Assembly (NCBI RefSeq): GCF_021117425.1
Contig: NZ_CP088298.1
Span: 3,038,001-3,102,000 of the forward strand
Direction: 5' to 3'
From: Brevibacterium zhoupengii
GTDB lineage: Bacteria > Actinomycetota > Actinomycetes > Actinomycetales > Brevibacteriaceae
Length of the DNA stretch: 64,000 nt
The notes under the pieces were generated by a model. It had not been told where the DNA came from. It did no database searches and saw only the letters and a list, made by a program, of their open reading frames with translations. Within the stretch, counting starts at the first letter, position 1. Every line of letters starts with the position of its first letter. Position numbers and translations under genes: made by a program. Below are positions 32,147 through 40,722 of the stretch, in pieces.

Positions 32147-33058
32147 TCAGGTCTCCCGTGCGTCGAGAGCGTTCGACGGCGTATCTGTGCTGGTGGACGC
32201 GGTATCGGTCGACGCGGTGTCAGGGCCGGTGGTCGTGGTGTCAGCGTCGGCGAACGCAGAGCCGGTGGTCGCAGTGTCAGCGCCAGTGGTCGCGGTTCTG
32301 ATTCCGGTGGTCGCAGCGAACCAGTGGATGTGGTCCGCACATTCTCTCCGTGCCCGCTCCGCATCACCGGCGAGGACGCTCTCGAGGAGACCTGCATGCT
32401 GTGCGGTGAGTTCGGCCTGCACCCATGGCCAGTCAGCGGTGCCGTCTGCCGCCGCGGAGACATAGTCGAGGATGCTGCTGGACAGCGAGGCCAGAATGAT
32501 GTCGGTGACCGGATTGCCTGCCGCGGCACACAGTTCGCGATGGAATCGGGCGTCGAGATCATGGAAAGTCGCCTTGGCGATGTCGGCCTCTCGCATCCGA
32601 GCCAAGAGTTCACCGGCGCGTCTCAGGTGGACCCTGCTCAGCCCGGTGCCGTGTTCGCCCGCCGGTGACATCCTCGCGGCAGAGCCAACTTCGCCGGCAG
32701 CCTCGGCGGCGACAGCCTCGGCGGCGGTGGCGACCGCATCGGATTCGAGGACGACTCGGGTGGTGAGTACGTCTGCGGGAGCGATATGCCGGGCCGAGAC
32801 GTGCAGCTTCAAGGCCCGGGACAGGCCCACCGCAGGCTCGGAGACGATGACCGATCCGGCCTCGGGTCCCGATCCGACACCGGATCGGATGAGTCCGACG
32901 GCGTCGAGGATGCGAATGGCTTCGCGCACGCTGGACCGGGAGACGGCGAAGCGCTGAGCCAGGGCACGCTCCCCCGGCAGCCGGTCGCCGAGGTTGAGCG
33001 TACCGTCGAGGAAAGCACCCTCGATTCCGGCAAGGACTATTTCATAAGCCTTATTCAT
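32147..33058 (-). CDS. lldR: FadR/LldR-type GntR regulator with repetitive C-terminal tail
   Basis: 303 residues from ATG 33058. The N-terminal winged helix has LPGERALAQRFAVSRSSVRE near residue 30; the FCD ligand domain has the metal/ligand residues in LDARFHRELCAAAGNPV and AQHAGLLESVLAGD. It is divergent from lutABC, so a lactate-responsive repressor is likely (inference). The last ~50 residues are a low-complexity tail of ATTG/DTAST repeats absent from typical LldR, encoded by in-frame DNA repeats at 32195-32319. Confidence 0.85.
   Translation of the reverse strand: MNKAYEIVLAGIEGAFLDGTLNLGDRLPGERALAQRFAVSRSSVREAIRILDAVGLIRSGVGSGPEAGSVIVSEPAVGLSRALKLHVSARHIAPADVLTTRVVLESDAVATAAEAVAAEAAGEVGSAARMSPAGEHGTGLSRVHLRRAGELLARMREADIAKATFHDLDARFHRELCAAAGNPVTDIILASLSSSILDYVSAAADGTADWPWVQAELTAQHAGLLESVLAGDAERARRECADHIHWFAATTGIRTATTGADTATTGSAFADADTTTTGPDTASTDTASTSTDTPSNALDARET
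32195..32319. repeat. in-frame tandem repeats encoding the LldR tail
   Basis: GACGCGGT recurs 15 nt apart near 32197 and 32211, and CCGGTGGTCG-type units recur at 32226, 32262, 32283 and 32304 with spacings of 36, 21 and 21 nt, all multiples of three. They code for the ATTG-type tail at the end of the repressor. Confidence 0.7.
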
Positions 33059-33140
33059 CGTAATTGCCTTTTCGCCGTCCGCGGTTCCCGCGAAGAGTCC
33101 GCTGTCTGCGGGGTTGTCAGGGGCATCTGCATCGAGGCCT

Positions 33141-33175
33141 TTGCGGGGACATCCCCTTATGTTATGGTCTGACCA
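33141..33175 (+). promoter_or_regulatory. lutABC promoter with LldR/FadR-type operator
   Basis: TTGCGG (33141-33146) and TATGGT (33163-33168) form a plausible -35/-10 pair with a 16-nt spacer. Overlapping the -10 is TGGTCTGACCA (33165-33175), a perfect palindrome matching the FadR-subfamily pattern TNGTNNNACNA used by LldR. It explains repression of the lactate operon by the divergent regulator. Confidence 0.7.
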
Positions 33176-33280
33176 CATTTGTGACAAGAACCACTTCCGT
33201 CGCATTCGATCGGTCTTCGCTCAGGAGCCGAGCCCCGGATCCGATTCTTGGCACTGCAGGCACCACGGCTTGGAGGTCAG

Positions 33281-34276
33281 ATGAAGATTGCACTGTTCGC
33301 CACGTGCATCGTCGATGCCATGTATCCGGAGGTCGCGCAGGCGACCGTGACGATTCTGCGCAGACTCGGCCATGAGGTGATCTTCCCCGAGGGGCAGACC
33401 TGCTGCGGCCAGATGCACATCAATTCAGGAAAGTTCGCGCAGGCAGAACCGGTCATCGCGGCCCATGCCCGCGCCTTCTCCAGCACCGAGTGGGATGTCG
33501 CTGTCGCCCCCTCCGCGTCCTGTGTCGCCTCGCTCGGACACCAGCAGCCGATGGTCGCCAGGCGGATGGGAAACGAAGCCCTGGCTACGGAGGCCGCCGA
33601 CATCGCCGGACGCACCTATGAACTCTCTCAGTTCCTCACCGACGTCCTCGGCATCACGGATGCCGGGGCCGACCTGGGGTCCTACTTCCCTCACCGGGTG
33701 ACCTACCACCCTTCGTGTCACGGAATGCGTCTGCTGCGCCTCGGCGATCGCCAGAGCAATCTGCTGCGCTCGGTCGAGGAGATCGACTTCGTCGAGCTTC
33801 CTCTGGCGGACTCCTGCTGCGGATTCGGAGGAACCTTCTCGGTGAAGAACCCCGAGGTCTCCTCCGCGATGCTCGCCGACAAGGTCCGCACCATCCAGTC
33901 GACCGGCGCCGAGGTGTGCACCGGCGGAGACGCTTCCTGCCTCCTGCACATGGGCGGCGGAATGTCTCGCTTCCAACGGACCGGGAACTTCGAGGGCACC
34001 CCCGACGTCACGGCCGTGCATGTGAAGCAGACGAGCTCGACCGAGGCCGGCGCCGACAATGCCGATCAGCTCACAGCGGTCGTCGGAGCCAGCGACGATG
34101 ACCACCGTATCCCCGGCCAGCAAGGCACGCGGCCGCAGGAACCGAGTCAGCTGCAGTCGGGTCTGAGGGGCGGACAGTCGGCGGTCCACCTGGCGCGGAT
34201 CCTCGCCTCGACCAAGGAGGCTCCGCTGCGTGTCCAAAGTGAAGGAGCAACCGTGAGCGGAGGGAGTCTGCGATGA
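33281..34276 (+). CDS. lutA: lactate utilization protein A (cysteine-rich iron-sulfur subunit)
   Basis: 331 residues from ATG 33281 (GGAGG 4 nt upstream). It carries two CCG-type cysteine motifs: QTCCGQMH, HPSCHGMRLLR, DSCCGFGGTFS, CTGGDASCLLHMGG. With LutB and LutC it oxidises L-lactate to pyruvate. Typical LutA is ~240 residues and ends soon after a helix like HLARILAS; here ~55 low-complexity residues (from about NFEGTPD to RGGQS) are inserted before that helix, and ~20 follow it. Translationally coupled to lutB (ATGA). Confidence 0.93.
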   Translation: MKIALFATCIVDAMYPEVAQATVTILRRLGHEVIFPEGQTCCGQMHINSGKFAQAEPVIAAHARAFSSTEWDVAVAPSASCVASLGHQQPMVARRMGNEALATEAADIAGRTYELSQFLTDVLGITDAGADLGSYFPHRVTYHPSCHGMRLLRLGDRQSNLLRSVEEIDFVELPLADSCCGFGGTFSVKNPEVSSAMLADKVRTIQSTGAEVCTGGDASCLLHMGGGMSRFQRTGNFEGTPDVTAVHVKQTSSTEAGADNADQLTAVVGASDDDHRIPGQQGTRPQEPSQLQSGLRGGQSAVHLARILASTKEAPLRVQSEGATVSGGSLR

Positions 34277-35799
34277 CTTTTCTGGGAATGCCGCTGCTGC
34301 GGTCCACACGCCATGACGATCATGAGATCCCGGGCGGACAGGGCAATATCGTCGAAGACGAGTCCTTCGCCGGGGTCTCACATCAGCATCTGTCGAACCA
34401 GCAGCTGCGCAACAACATCGGACATGCGACCGCGACGATTCGGGACAAACGCTCCGAGGTCGTCGCCGAACTCGACGATTGGGAGGCCCTGCGCGAGGCC
34501 GGGTCTCGGTCCAAGAATCAGGTGATGGAGAACCTGCCGGAGTATCTGGCCGAGTTCGAGAAGAACTTCACGGCGGCCGGCGGCGTCATCCACTGGGCCC
34601 GAGATGCCGATGAGGCCAATGCCATCGTCACCGAACTCGTCGAGGCCAACGCCCCGGTGCTGGAGAGCGGGCGCCGTGAGGTCATCAAGGTCAAGTCCAT
34701 GGCGACCCAGGAGATCGGACTCAACGAACACCTCGAGACGCAGGGCATCGATGCCTTCGAAACCGACCTGGCCGAGCTCATCGTCCAACTCGGCGATGAC
34801 AAGCCCAGCCACATCCTCGTCCCCGCCATCCACCGCAACCGCGATGAGATCCGCGACATCTTCAGAGACAAGATGCCCGACGCCGGAGAGCTGACGAATG
34901 AGCCGGCAGTCCTCGCCGAGGCTGCCCGAAGGCATCTGCGCCACAAGTTCCTGACCACGAAGGTCGCGGTCTCCGGAGCGAACTTCGGCATCGCCGACAC
35001 CGGGTCACTCGGCGTCGTCGAGTCCGAGGGCAACGGCCGCATGTGCCTGACCCTGCCGGAGACGCTCATCACCGTGATGGGCATCGAGAAGCTGCTGCCG
35101 AGCTTCGATGATCTCGAGGTCTTCCTGCAGCTGCTGCCCCGGTCATCGACCGGTGAGCGCATGAACCCGTACACCTCGTTCTGGACGGGCACGACCCCCG
35201 GCGACGGTCCGCAGAACGTCCACCTCGTCCTCCTCGACAATGGCCGCACCCGGGCCCTGGCTGATGAGCACGGACGCACCGCGCTGAACTGCATTCGCTG
35301 CTCGGCGTGCATGAACGTCTGCCCGGTCTACGAACGCACCGGCGGTCACGCCTACGGGTCGACCTATCCGGGGCCGATCGGTGCGATCCTCTCACCACTG
35401 ATGACCGGCATAGAAGTCGAAGAGAACGGCTCCCTGCCCTACGCCTCGAGCCTGTGCGGAGCCTGCTACGACGTGTGTCCGGTCAAGATCAACATTCCCG
35501 AGATCCTCGTCCATCTGCGCGGCGAGGACGTCGAAGCCAACCACTCCCCCGTCTCCTCACAGCTCGACGCAGCGCTCACCGGCGCCTCGTGGATGATGAG
35601 CGACGGCAAGCGGATGGCCGCAGCCGAATCCGGTCTGCCCATCGCCCACGCGGTCACCGGTGGCGACCAGATCAATTCGCTGCCCGGCATCGCAGGAGCG
35701 TGGACCTCGAGCCGTGACATCCCCGCGCTGCCGGAGAAGAGCTTCAGACAGCTGTGGGCCGAGGATGCCGCCCGCGCAGAGGAAGAGGACGAGACATGA
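34273..35799 (+). CDS. lutB: lactate utilization protein B (4Fe-4S, LutB)
   Basis: 508 residues. The N-terminal LUD domain (ADTGSLGVVESEGNGRMCLT near residue 250) is followed by two ferredoxin-type 4Fe-4S motifs, CIRCSACMNVCP near 340 and CGACYDVCPVKI near 395, typical of LutB/YkgF. It transfers electrons from lactate oxidation with LutA and LutC in the cytosol. Overlaps lutA and lutC by 4 nt each. Confidence 0.96.
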   Translation: MTFLGMPLLRSTRHDDHEIPGGQGNIVEDESFAGVSHQHLSNQQLRNNIGHATATIRDKRSEVVAELDDWEALREAGSRSKNQVMENLPEYLAEFEKNFTAAGGVIHWARDADEANAIVTELVEANAPVLESGRREVIKVKSMATQEIGLNEHLETQGIDAFETDLAELIVQLGDDKPSHILVPAIHRNRDEIRDIFRDKMPDAGELTNEPAVLAEAARRHLRHKFLTTKVAVSGANFGIADTGSLGVVESEGNGRMCLTLPETLITVMGIEKLLPSFDDLEVFLQLLPRSSTGERMNPYTSFWTGTTPGDGPQNVHLVLLDNGRTRALADEHGRTALNCIRCSACMNVCPVYERTGGHAYGSTYPGPIGAILSPLMTGIEVEENGSLPYASSLCGACYDVCPVKINIPEILVHLRGEDVEANHSPVSSQLDAALTGASWMMSDGKRMAAAESGLPIAHAVTGGDQINSLPGIAGAWTSSRDIPALPEKSFRQLWAEDAARAEEEDET

Positions 35800-36593
35800 C
35801 GGACACTGCACGCGAAGAGATCCTCGGCCGCATCAATCAGGCCCTCGGTCGCCGAGGTGGGGGCGAGTACGTCTCGTCCGCCTCCGGGACCGTGCCCGCC
35901 GGTTCACCCCAAAGTGCCACCGGCTCCGTGCAGTCCCATGGCACGAGCACGCAGACGAGCGCCGAGGTTGCTAGCGCTGAAGGTGCCGACGCCGAGGCTG
36001 CAGGTGCCGACATTCCCGCGGCCGGCGGCGGCATGGTCAATCAGAGCGCGGACTATCGTCGCACCGGCACGCATGAGGGCGAGGACCTCATCGAGCTGCT
36101 CATCGACCGTCTTGTCGACTACAAGGCCAACGTCCACCGCGTCAGCGGCGACCCAGCGACGACTATTGCGGGACTCCTCGACTCCGGGTCGAAGGTCGTT
36201 GTGCCTCGCGGGCTCGATGACTCATGGCTGCGTTCGTTCTCCGGTGAGGTCTCGGTCGATGCCCCAGGGCAGGAGCTGAGCGTCCCCGAACTCGACGCCC
36301 AGGCGGCAGTGGTGACCGCCTCGGCGGTGGCGATCGCCCAGACGGGAACCATCGTCCTCGACGGATCACCGGAGTGCGGCAGGAGGGCGATCACGCTCGT
36401 GCCAGATCATCATGTCTGCGTTGTGCGCGTGGCCGACATCGTCGACATCGTGCCCGAAGGGATCGCCCGCCTGAATCCGACAGCGGCGCTGACATTCATC
36501 TCCGGGCCCTCGGCGACAAGCGACATCGAGCTCAAACGCGTCGAAGGCGTCCACGGTCCGCGCACCCTCGACGTGGTCATCGTCGATACGTGA
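35796..36593 (+). CDS. lutC: lactate utilization protein C
   Basis: 265 residues from ATG 35796, which overlaps the lutB stop; the LUD/YkgG domain covers the C-terminal half (QTGTIVLDGSPECGRRAITL, HHVCVVRVADIVDIVPEG, GPSATSDIELKRVEGVHGP). The N-terminal part contains an Ala/Gly/Ser-rich insert (~residues 25-85) not normal for LutC. Third gene of the lactate operon. Confidence 0.94.
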   Translation: MTDTAREEILGRINQALGRRGGGEYVSSASGTVPAGSPQSATGSVQSHGTSTQTSAEVASAEGADAEAAGADIPAAGGGMVNQSADYRRTGTHEGEDLIELLIDRLVDYKANVHRVSGDPATTIAGLLDSGSKVVVPRGLDDSWLRSFSGEVSVDAPGQELSVPELDAQAAVVTASAVAIAQTGTIVLDGSPECGRRAITLVPDHHVCVVRVADIVDIVPEGIARLNPTAALTFISGPSATSDIELKRVEGVHGPRTLDVVIVDT

Positions 36594-36633
36594 GTCGGCC
36601 CCACGACCCCAAGGCCATCGGCGATGCGGAACA

Positions 36634-37371
36634 ATGGTGGCCATGACGATGGCCCGCACTGCAGAATACCCACGCGAACCACCTCGGCGGAGGTCTCGCC
36701 GGTCCAAACTCATCGTCACCGCGGTCATCGTCGTGATCACCCTCATCCTCGGCGTCATCGCCGCCGACCGGGTGGTCGACTTCACCACCGAGCAGAAGAT
36801 CGCCTCGAGCCTCGAACCCTACGGCGAGGCTGATGTCAACGTTGAGGGCTTCCCCGTGCTCACTCAGATGGCCGGAGGAACGCTTGACACCGTTCGTGTC
36901 ACAGCGGATAAGGCGCAATATGAGAATGTCGACTTCACCGATGTCGATGCCGAACTCTTCGACGTCCCGGTCGACACCTCACGCCCCATCGGCACGGTCG
37001 AGGCGAGCGCGGTGATTCCGCTGTCGACGATCGACTCGCTGGCCACCGAGCACGCCTCGCTGCCCGATGGCATGTCATTTGCCACTATCGACGGCGGACT
37101 CTTCCTCAAAGGCTCACTGCTCGGTCAGGAGCTGCTCATCGGCATCGACCCGCAGGCGCAGTCGCGGCAGGTCGTGGTCAATGCCACGACGATCAAGCTC
37201 GGATCTGCCGAGATCGACATCGACTCTCTCCCGTCCTTTCTGACCTCGTCGATCTCCGACATCGTCATCGACCTCGACTTCCTGCCCGCAGGCCTGGAAC
37301 TCACCGACATCAAGGCCACCGACACCGGCCTGGAGATCAGCCTCCACGGCACCGGAGTCTCGTTGAACTGA
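36634..37371 (+). CDS. LmeA-like DUF2993 membrane-anchored protein
   Basis: 245 residues. A basic N-terminus (PPRRRSRRSKL) and one membrane helix (~25-44) anchor an exported DUF2993 domain with the characteristic VNVEGFPVLTQMAGGTLDTV and VEASAVIPLSTIDSL text. In mycobacteria LmeA is a periplasmic phospholipid-binding protein needed for mannan/lipomannan elongation; a similar envelope role is inferred. The two closely spaced ATG/GTG codons before ARTAEYP leave the exact start open by a few residues. Confidence 0.85.
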   Translation: MVAMTMARTAEYPREPPRRRSRRSKLIVTAVIVVITLILGVIAADRVVDFTTEQKIASSLEPYGEADVNVEGFPVLTQMAGGTLDTVRVTADKAQYENVDFTDVDAELFDVPVDTSRPIGTVEASAVIPLSTIDSLATEHASLPDGMSFATIDGGLFLKGSLLGQELLIGIDPQAQSRQVVVNATTIKLGSAEIDIDSLPSFLTSSISDIVIDLDFLPAGLELTDIKATDTGLEISLHGTGVSLN

Positions 37372-37425
37372 GATTGGGGCGACTCGAAGCGGGGCGTGAA
37401 CCTGCGAAAGCATTCTGATTTCGCG

Positions 37426-37431
37426 TAGACT
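37426..37431 (+). promoter_or_regulatory. -10 box ahead of the 49-codon ORF
   Basis: TAGACT ends 7 nt before ATG 37439, the same leaderless spacing seen at other starts in this window. Confidence 0.45.
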
Positions 37432-37438
37432 GACTGTG

Positions 37439-37588
37439 ATGACTCCCACGATGCCTGACACCGTTTTCACACCGAAGGTGTGGGTTCTGGGGCATCCGGG
37501 CACCAATGGCTACATCACCTCCTGGGGCATGATGCTCTCAGGAACAGCCCCACTTCTGGCCGGCGAACGACTCCGGCCCATCCTCTGA
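37439..37588 (+). CDS. possible 49-residue leader ORF upstream of nhaA
   Basis: ATG to TGA, 49 codons, starting MTPTMPDTVFTPKVWVLGHP and ending LLAGERLRPIL. It starts 7 nt after TAGACT and is followed by a hairpin (37606-37623), a second hairpin (37655-37692) and then nhaA at 37702. Codons are GC-rich at position 3. It could be a regulatory leader peptide or a small protein; no homology is recognised. Confidence 0.4.
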   Translation: MTPTMPDTVFTPKVWVLGHPGTNGYITSWGMMLSGTAPLLAGERLRPIL

Positions 37589-37605
37589 GCAGACGATCGT
37601 GAGCG

Positions 37606-37623
37606 CGAGCGCCTCGGCGCTCG
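37606..37623 (+). terminator. hairpin after the 49-codon ORF
   Basis: CGAGCGC-CTCG-GCGCTCG, a 7-bp G/C stem with a tetraloop 17 nt after the small ORF. No T tract. Could be a terminator or an attenuator before nhaA. Confidence 0.4.
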
Positions 37624-37654
37624 ATCACTGACCACTCTGGCAGAGCACCCACAC

Positions 37655-37692
37655 ATTTCGGGTCGGAGAAGCACACCGTCCGACCACGAAAT
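37655..37692 (+). promoter_or_regulatory. nhaA leader hairpin
   Basis: ATTTCG-GGTCGGA pairs with TCCGACC-A-CGAAAT (one bulged A) and ends 9 nt before the nhaA GTG, next to its GGGA ribosome site. A candidate structured 5' element; it does not obviously match the known nhaA-I or Li+/Na+ riboswitch motifs, but I cannot fold or search it. Confidence 0.45.
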
Positions 37693-37701
37693 GGGATCAC
37701 C

Positions 37702-38973
37702 GTGTCTTCACCTTCTCCAACGACCACCGGCGGCAACCGCCTGCTCACCTCTCTGCGCAAGGACACCGTGGGCGGCGGACTCCTCGTCATCGCCGCACTC
37801 ACCGCCCTCATCTGGGCGAACTCTCCACTCGCGGACTCATACTTCGCTCTCAGAGACGTCGAGATCGGCTTCGCGCCGTGGCACCTGCAGCTGAGTCTGG
37901 GCACCTGGGCCGCCGACGGGCTGCTCGCGATCTTCTTCTTCCTCGTCGGGGTTGAGCTGAAGACCGAATTCACGCATGGAGACCTGCGCCGTTTCCGCAC
38001 GGCCATCGTCCCCATCACTGCCGCCGCTGGTGGTGTCATCGTCCCGGCCCTCATCTACACGGTGCTCATGACCTCTCACCCGCAGCTGCTGCGCGGCTGG
38101 GCAATCCCCACTGCGACGGACATCGCATTCGCCGTCGCTATCCTCGCGATCATCGGCTCCCACCTGCCCAAGGCGCTGCGCATCTTCCTCCTCACCCTCG
38201 CCGCGGTCGATGACCTGCTGGCGATCGGCATCATCGCCGTCTTCTACACCGAGTCCATCACCCTCATCCCCCTGCTGGCCGCCGTTGGAGTCATCATCGT
38301 CTACGGACTCATCGCCGCCCGTTGGAGAACATCCTTCGTCGACCGCGCCTGGGCGGCGTGGGTGATTCTTCTGCCGCTGGGACTCATCGCCTGGGGCCTC
38401 ATGCATGCCTCCGGGGTCCACGCCACGATCGCGGGTGTCGCGCTCGGGTTCACCATCCCGGCCTTGGCTCGGCGCCGGCGCAGGGCCCAGGACGAGACCC
38501 CGAACCTCGCCGAGGTGCTCGAACACCGCCTGCGTCCCCTCTCCGCAGGGTTCGCCGTCCCCGTGTTCGCCTTCTTCGCCGCGGGTGTGGCCGTGGGCGG
38601 ATTCGAGGGGCTGGCCACGGCGTTCTCCCAGCCGCTGACCTTCGCGATCATCGCGGCACTGGTGCTCGGCAAACCGCTGGGCATCCTCGCTTCGACCTGG
38701 CTGGTCTCCCGCTTCACCTCCGCCGGGCTGGATCCGAGCCTTAAGTGGCCCGATCTGGCCGGGGTCGGTCTGCTCGCCGGCATCGGCTTCACGGTCTCCC
38801 TCCTCGTGGCCGAACTCAGCTTCATACCAGGTTCTCCCGAACACGATTATGCGAAGGTCGCCATCCTCAGCGCCTCCGTGATCGCGGCCCTGCTGGCCAT
38901 GCTCGTCTTGGGCAGCAGGAACCGTCGGTATCGCACTGCAGAGGGCGCTACCCTGGATGTGCATCAAGTCTGA
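37702..38973 (+). CDS. nhaA: Na+/H+ antiporter NhaA
   Basis: 423 residues, ~12 membrane helices. It exchanges protons for Na+/Li+ in pH and sodium homeostasis. Signature text: [39 protein letters not shown] with the unwound TDIAF segment, [19 protein letters not shown] carrying the two catalytic Asp, and [23 protein letters not shown] start with a modest GGGA site. The upstream ~110 nt contain two hairpins and a small ORF. Confidence 0.96.
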   Translation: MSSPSPTTTGGNRLLTSLRKDTVGGGLLVIAALTALIWANSPLADSYFALRDVEIGFAPWHLQLSLGTWAADGLLAIFFFLVGVELKTEFTHGDLRRFRTAIVPITAAAGGVIVPALIYTVLMTSHPQLLRGWAIPTATDIAFAVAILAIIGSHLPKALRIFLLTLAAVDDLLAIGIIAVFYTESITLIPLLAAVGVIIVYGLIAARWRTSFVDRAWAAWVILLPLGLIAWGLMHASGVHATIAGVALGFTIPALARRRRRAQDETPNLAEVLEHRLRPLSAGFAVPVFAFFAAGVAVGGFEGLATAFSQPLTFAIIAALVLGKPLGILASTWLVSRFTSAGLDPSLKWPDLAGVGLLAGIGFTVSLLVAELSFIPGSPEHDYAKVAILSASVIAALLAMLVLGSRNRRYRTAEGATLDVHQV

Positions 38974-39030
38974 CGAGGGCACACCTCTTCACGCACCCCA
39001 GCACCGCCTCACCATCAGAAAGGCTCAACG

Positions 39031-40311
39031 ATGAGCACGATCACCCCGGTAGTCCCACGATTCGAATCTGAACTGACGACGCTGGCCACCCTCGTCGACT
39101 CGGATCGGCCCGGATGGACGAGGCGAGCGCTGAGCGAATTCGATATCGCCGGGCGCGACTACGCCCGCACCCTGATGAAGCAGGCAGGGCTGCAGACCCG
39201 AGTCGACGGTGCCGGCAATGTCATCGGAGTCCTGCCGGGTCGCCTCGGCGGGCGTGAGATCATGCTCGGGTCCCACACCGATACCGTCGACGGCGGTGGC
39301 CGCTTCGACGGAATCACCGGTGTCCTCGGTGCCATCGAGGTCGTGCGGCTGCTGCGGGAGAACGACATTCGACTCGACCATGACCTCGTCATCGTGGTCT
39401 TCTTCAACGAAGAGCCCAATGACTTCGGTTTCTTCTGCGTCGGCTCCCGGGCGATGACCGGACTCGTCGACCGCACCACCCTGGCCGCCACCGACACCAG
39501 AGGCCGCAGCCTCGCCGAGGCTCTGCCGGATTCCGGCATCGATCCCGAGGCTTTCCTCGAGGCACGCTACGACTTCTCCAAGGTCACCGCCTTCCTCGAA
39601 CTCCACATCGAGCAGGGGCCCGAGCTGGAGCGGATGGACAGACAGATCGGCGTCGTCGAGACCATCACCGGCATCAACCACTTCAAGGCACTCTTCACCG
39701 GGCGACAGGACCACGCAGGCACGACCCCGATGGATGTCCGCGCCGACGCTGGATGTGCTGCTGCCGGCACGGTGCTCGCCGTCGAGTCGATCGCCGAGTC
39801 CGGGACGAATACTCGGGGTACGAGCGGCCAGATCCAATTCACTCCGGAAGCCGTCAACGTCGTCTCAGCCAATGCCAGCGTCGAAGGCGAGTTCCGCGGC
39901 CCCGAGGGGTCTTGGCTGCAGGAGGCTCAGCGGCGGCTCACCGACGCGGCCAGCCAGAACGCCGACAAGCGCGGTGTCCACGTGGAGATGGAGTGGACGA
40001 CCGACGATGCGCCCGTGCCCCTGCACGAACCGATCACCTCGACCATCGCCGAGGTGGCCGATGAGCTTGGTCATACCCGCGCCACCATGTTCTCCGGCGC
40101 CGGTCACGACGCGGGCATCATCGCCGCGAAGACGCAGGTGGGCATGATCTTCGTGCCCTCACATGATGGCCGCAGCCACTGTCCCGAGGAATTCACGGAA
40201 CTCGATGACATCGTGCCTGGAATCGAGGTTCTTCTGCAGACGGTGCTCCGCCTCGACGGGGCCGCAGTTACAGGTGGGATGCCACGATCAGGTGGATCAC
40301 AGTCTCGGTGA
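39031..40311 (+). CDS. M20 family amidohydrolase (allantoate / N-carbamoyl amino acid type)
   Basis: 426 residues. A two-metal peptidase fold with HTDTVDGGGRFDGITG, FFNEEPNDFGFFCVGSRAMTG, LELHIEQGPELE, the lid-domain text ARQDHAGTTPMDVR-like (GRQDHAGTTPMDVR) and the C-terminal FSGAGHDAGIIA. These place it with the Zn/Mn-dependent hydantoinase/carbamoylase/allantoate amidohydrolase group. Exact substrate unknown. The AGAAAGG site before ATG supports the start. Ends in a three-unit stop-anchored repeat. Confidence 0.92.
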   Translation: MSTITPVVPRFESELTTLATLVDSDRPGWTRRALSEFDIAGRDYARTLMKQAGLQTRVDGAGNVIGVLPGRLGGREIMLGSHTDTVDGGGRFDGITGVLGAIEVVRLLRENDIRLDHDLVIVVFFNEEPNDFGFFCVGSRAMTGLVDRTTLAATDTRGRSLAEALPDSGIDPEAFLEARYDFSKVTAFLELHIEQGPELERMDRQIGVVETITGINHFKALFTGRQDHAGTTPMDVRADAGCAAAGTVLAVESIAESGTNTRGTSGQIQFTPEAVNVVSANASVEGEFRGPEGSWLQEAQRRLTDAASQNADKRGVHVEMEWTTDDAPVPLHEPITSTIAEVADELGHTRATMFSGAGHDAGIIAAKTQVGMIFVPSHDGRSHCPEEFTELDDIVPGIEVLLQTVLRLDGAAVTGGMPRSGGSQSR

Positions 40312-40343
40312 CTACAGTCAGTGCTGACACGACAGTCTGCTGA
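40296..40343 (+). repeat. three 16-nt units spanning the M20 gene stop codon
   Basis: ATCACAGTCTCGGTGA (ends with the real stop), CTACAGTCAGTGCTGA and CACGACAGTCTGCTGA lie head to tail. All contain ACAGTC and end in TGA, which places stops in three different frames. Confidence 0.85.
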
Positions 40344-40356
40344 AAAGGGCCGCATC

Positions 40357-40716
40357 ATGCCATTCGACAAGTTCATCAACAAAGCCAAGAACCTGGCCAA
40401 CGATCCGAAGGTCCGCGAAAAGCTCAACTCCGAAAAGGGAGAGAAGGCCACCGATTCGATCCTCGACAAGGCGGCTGGGGTTGCGGAGTCTCTGACCAAG
40501 GGCAAGCACACCGATAAGATCCAGAAGGCCCGAGACGCCGCCGACCGCGCCGTCGGCACCGATGGGAAGTCGGAGAACAACCAGGCCGATGGCCAGCGAC
40601 CGGCCGGTGAGCAGCGCCCTGCTGACAATCAGCGTCCCACTGACGATCAGCGACCGGCCGGCGAGCAGCGTCCCGATGTGAATCCTCGCACCGACGAGGG
40701 CGATACTCGCCCCTGA
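40357..40716 (+). CDS. small antitoxin-like protein (MT0933 family) with QRP repeats
   Basis: 119 residues from ATG 40357. The N-terminal helical part (ATDSILDKAAGVAESLTKGK, then HTDKIQKARDAADRAVGTDG) resembles the short MT0933/Rv0909 antitoxin family. The C-terminal ~45 residues are a hydrophilic tail of QRP-containing repeats (DGQRPAGEQRPADNQRPTDD and so on), probably disordered. No toxin gene is adjacent, so an actual toxin-antitoxin function is not supported. Converges with the next gene. Confidence 0.7.
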   Translation: MPFDKFINKAKNLANDPKVREKLNSEKGEKATDSILDKAAGVAESLTKGKHTDKIQKARDAADRAVGTDGKSENNQADGQRPAGEQRPADNQRPTDDQRPAGEQRPDVNPRTDEGDTRP

Positions 40717-40722
40717 GGATCC

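Noticed and set aside
40357..40716. A toxin-antitoxin pair based on the MT0933-like protein
   Set aside because: No adjacent toxin-like gene; the neighbours are an amidohydrolase and a convergent DUF2207-like protein.
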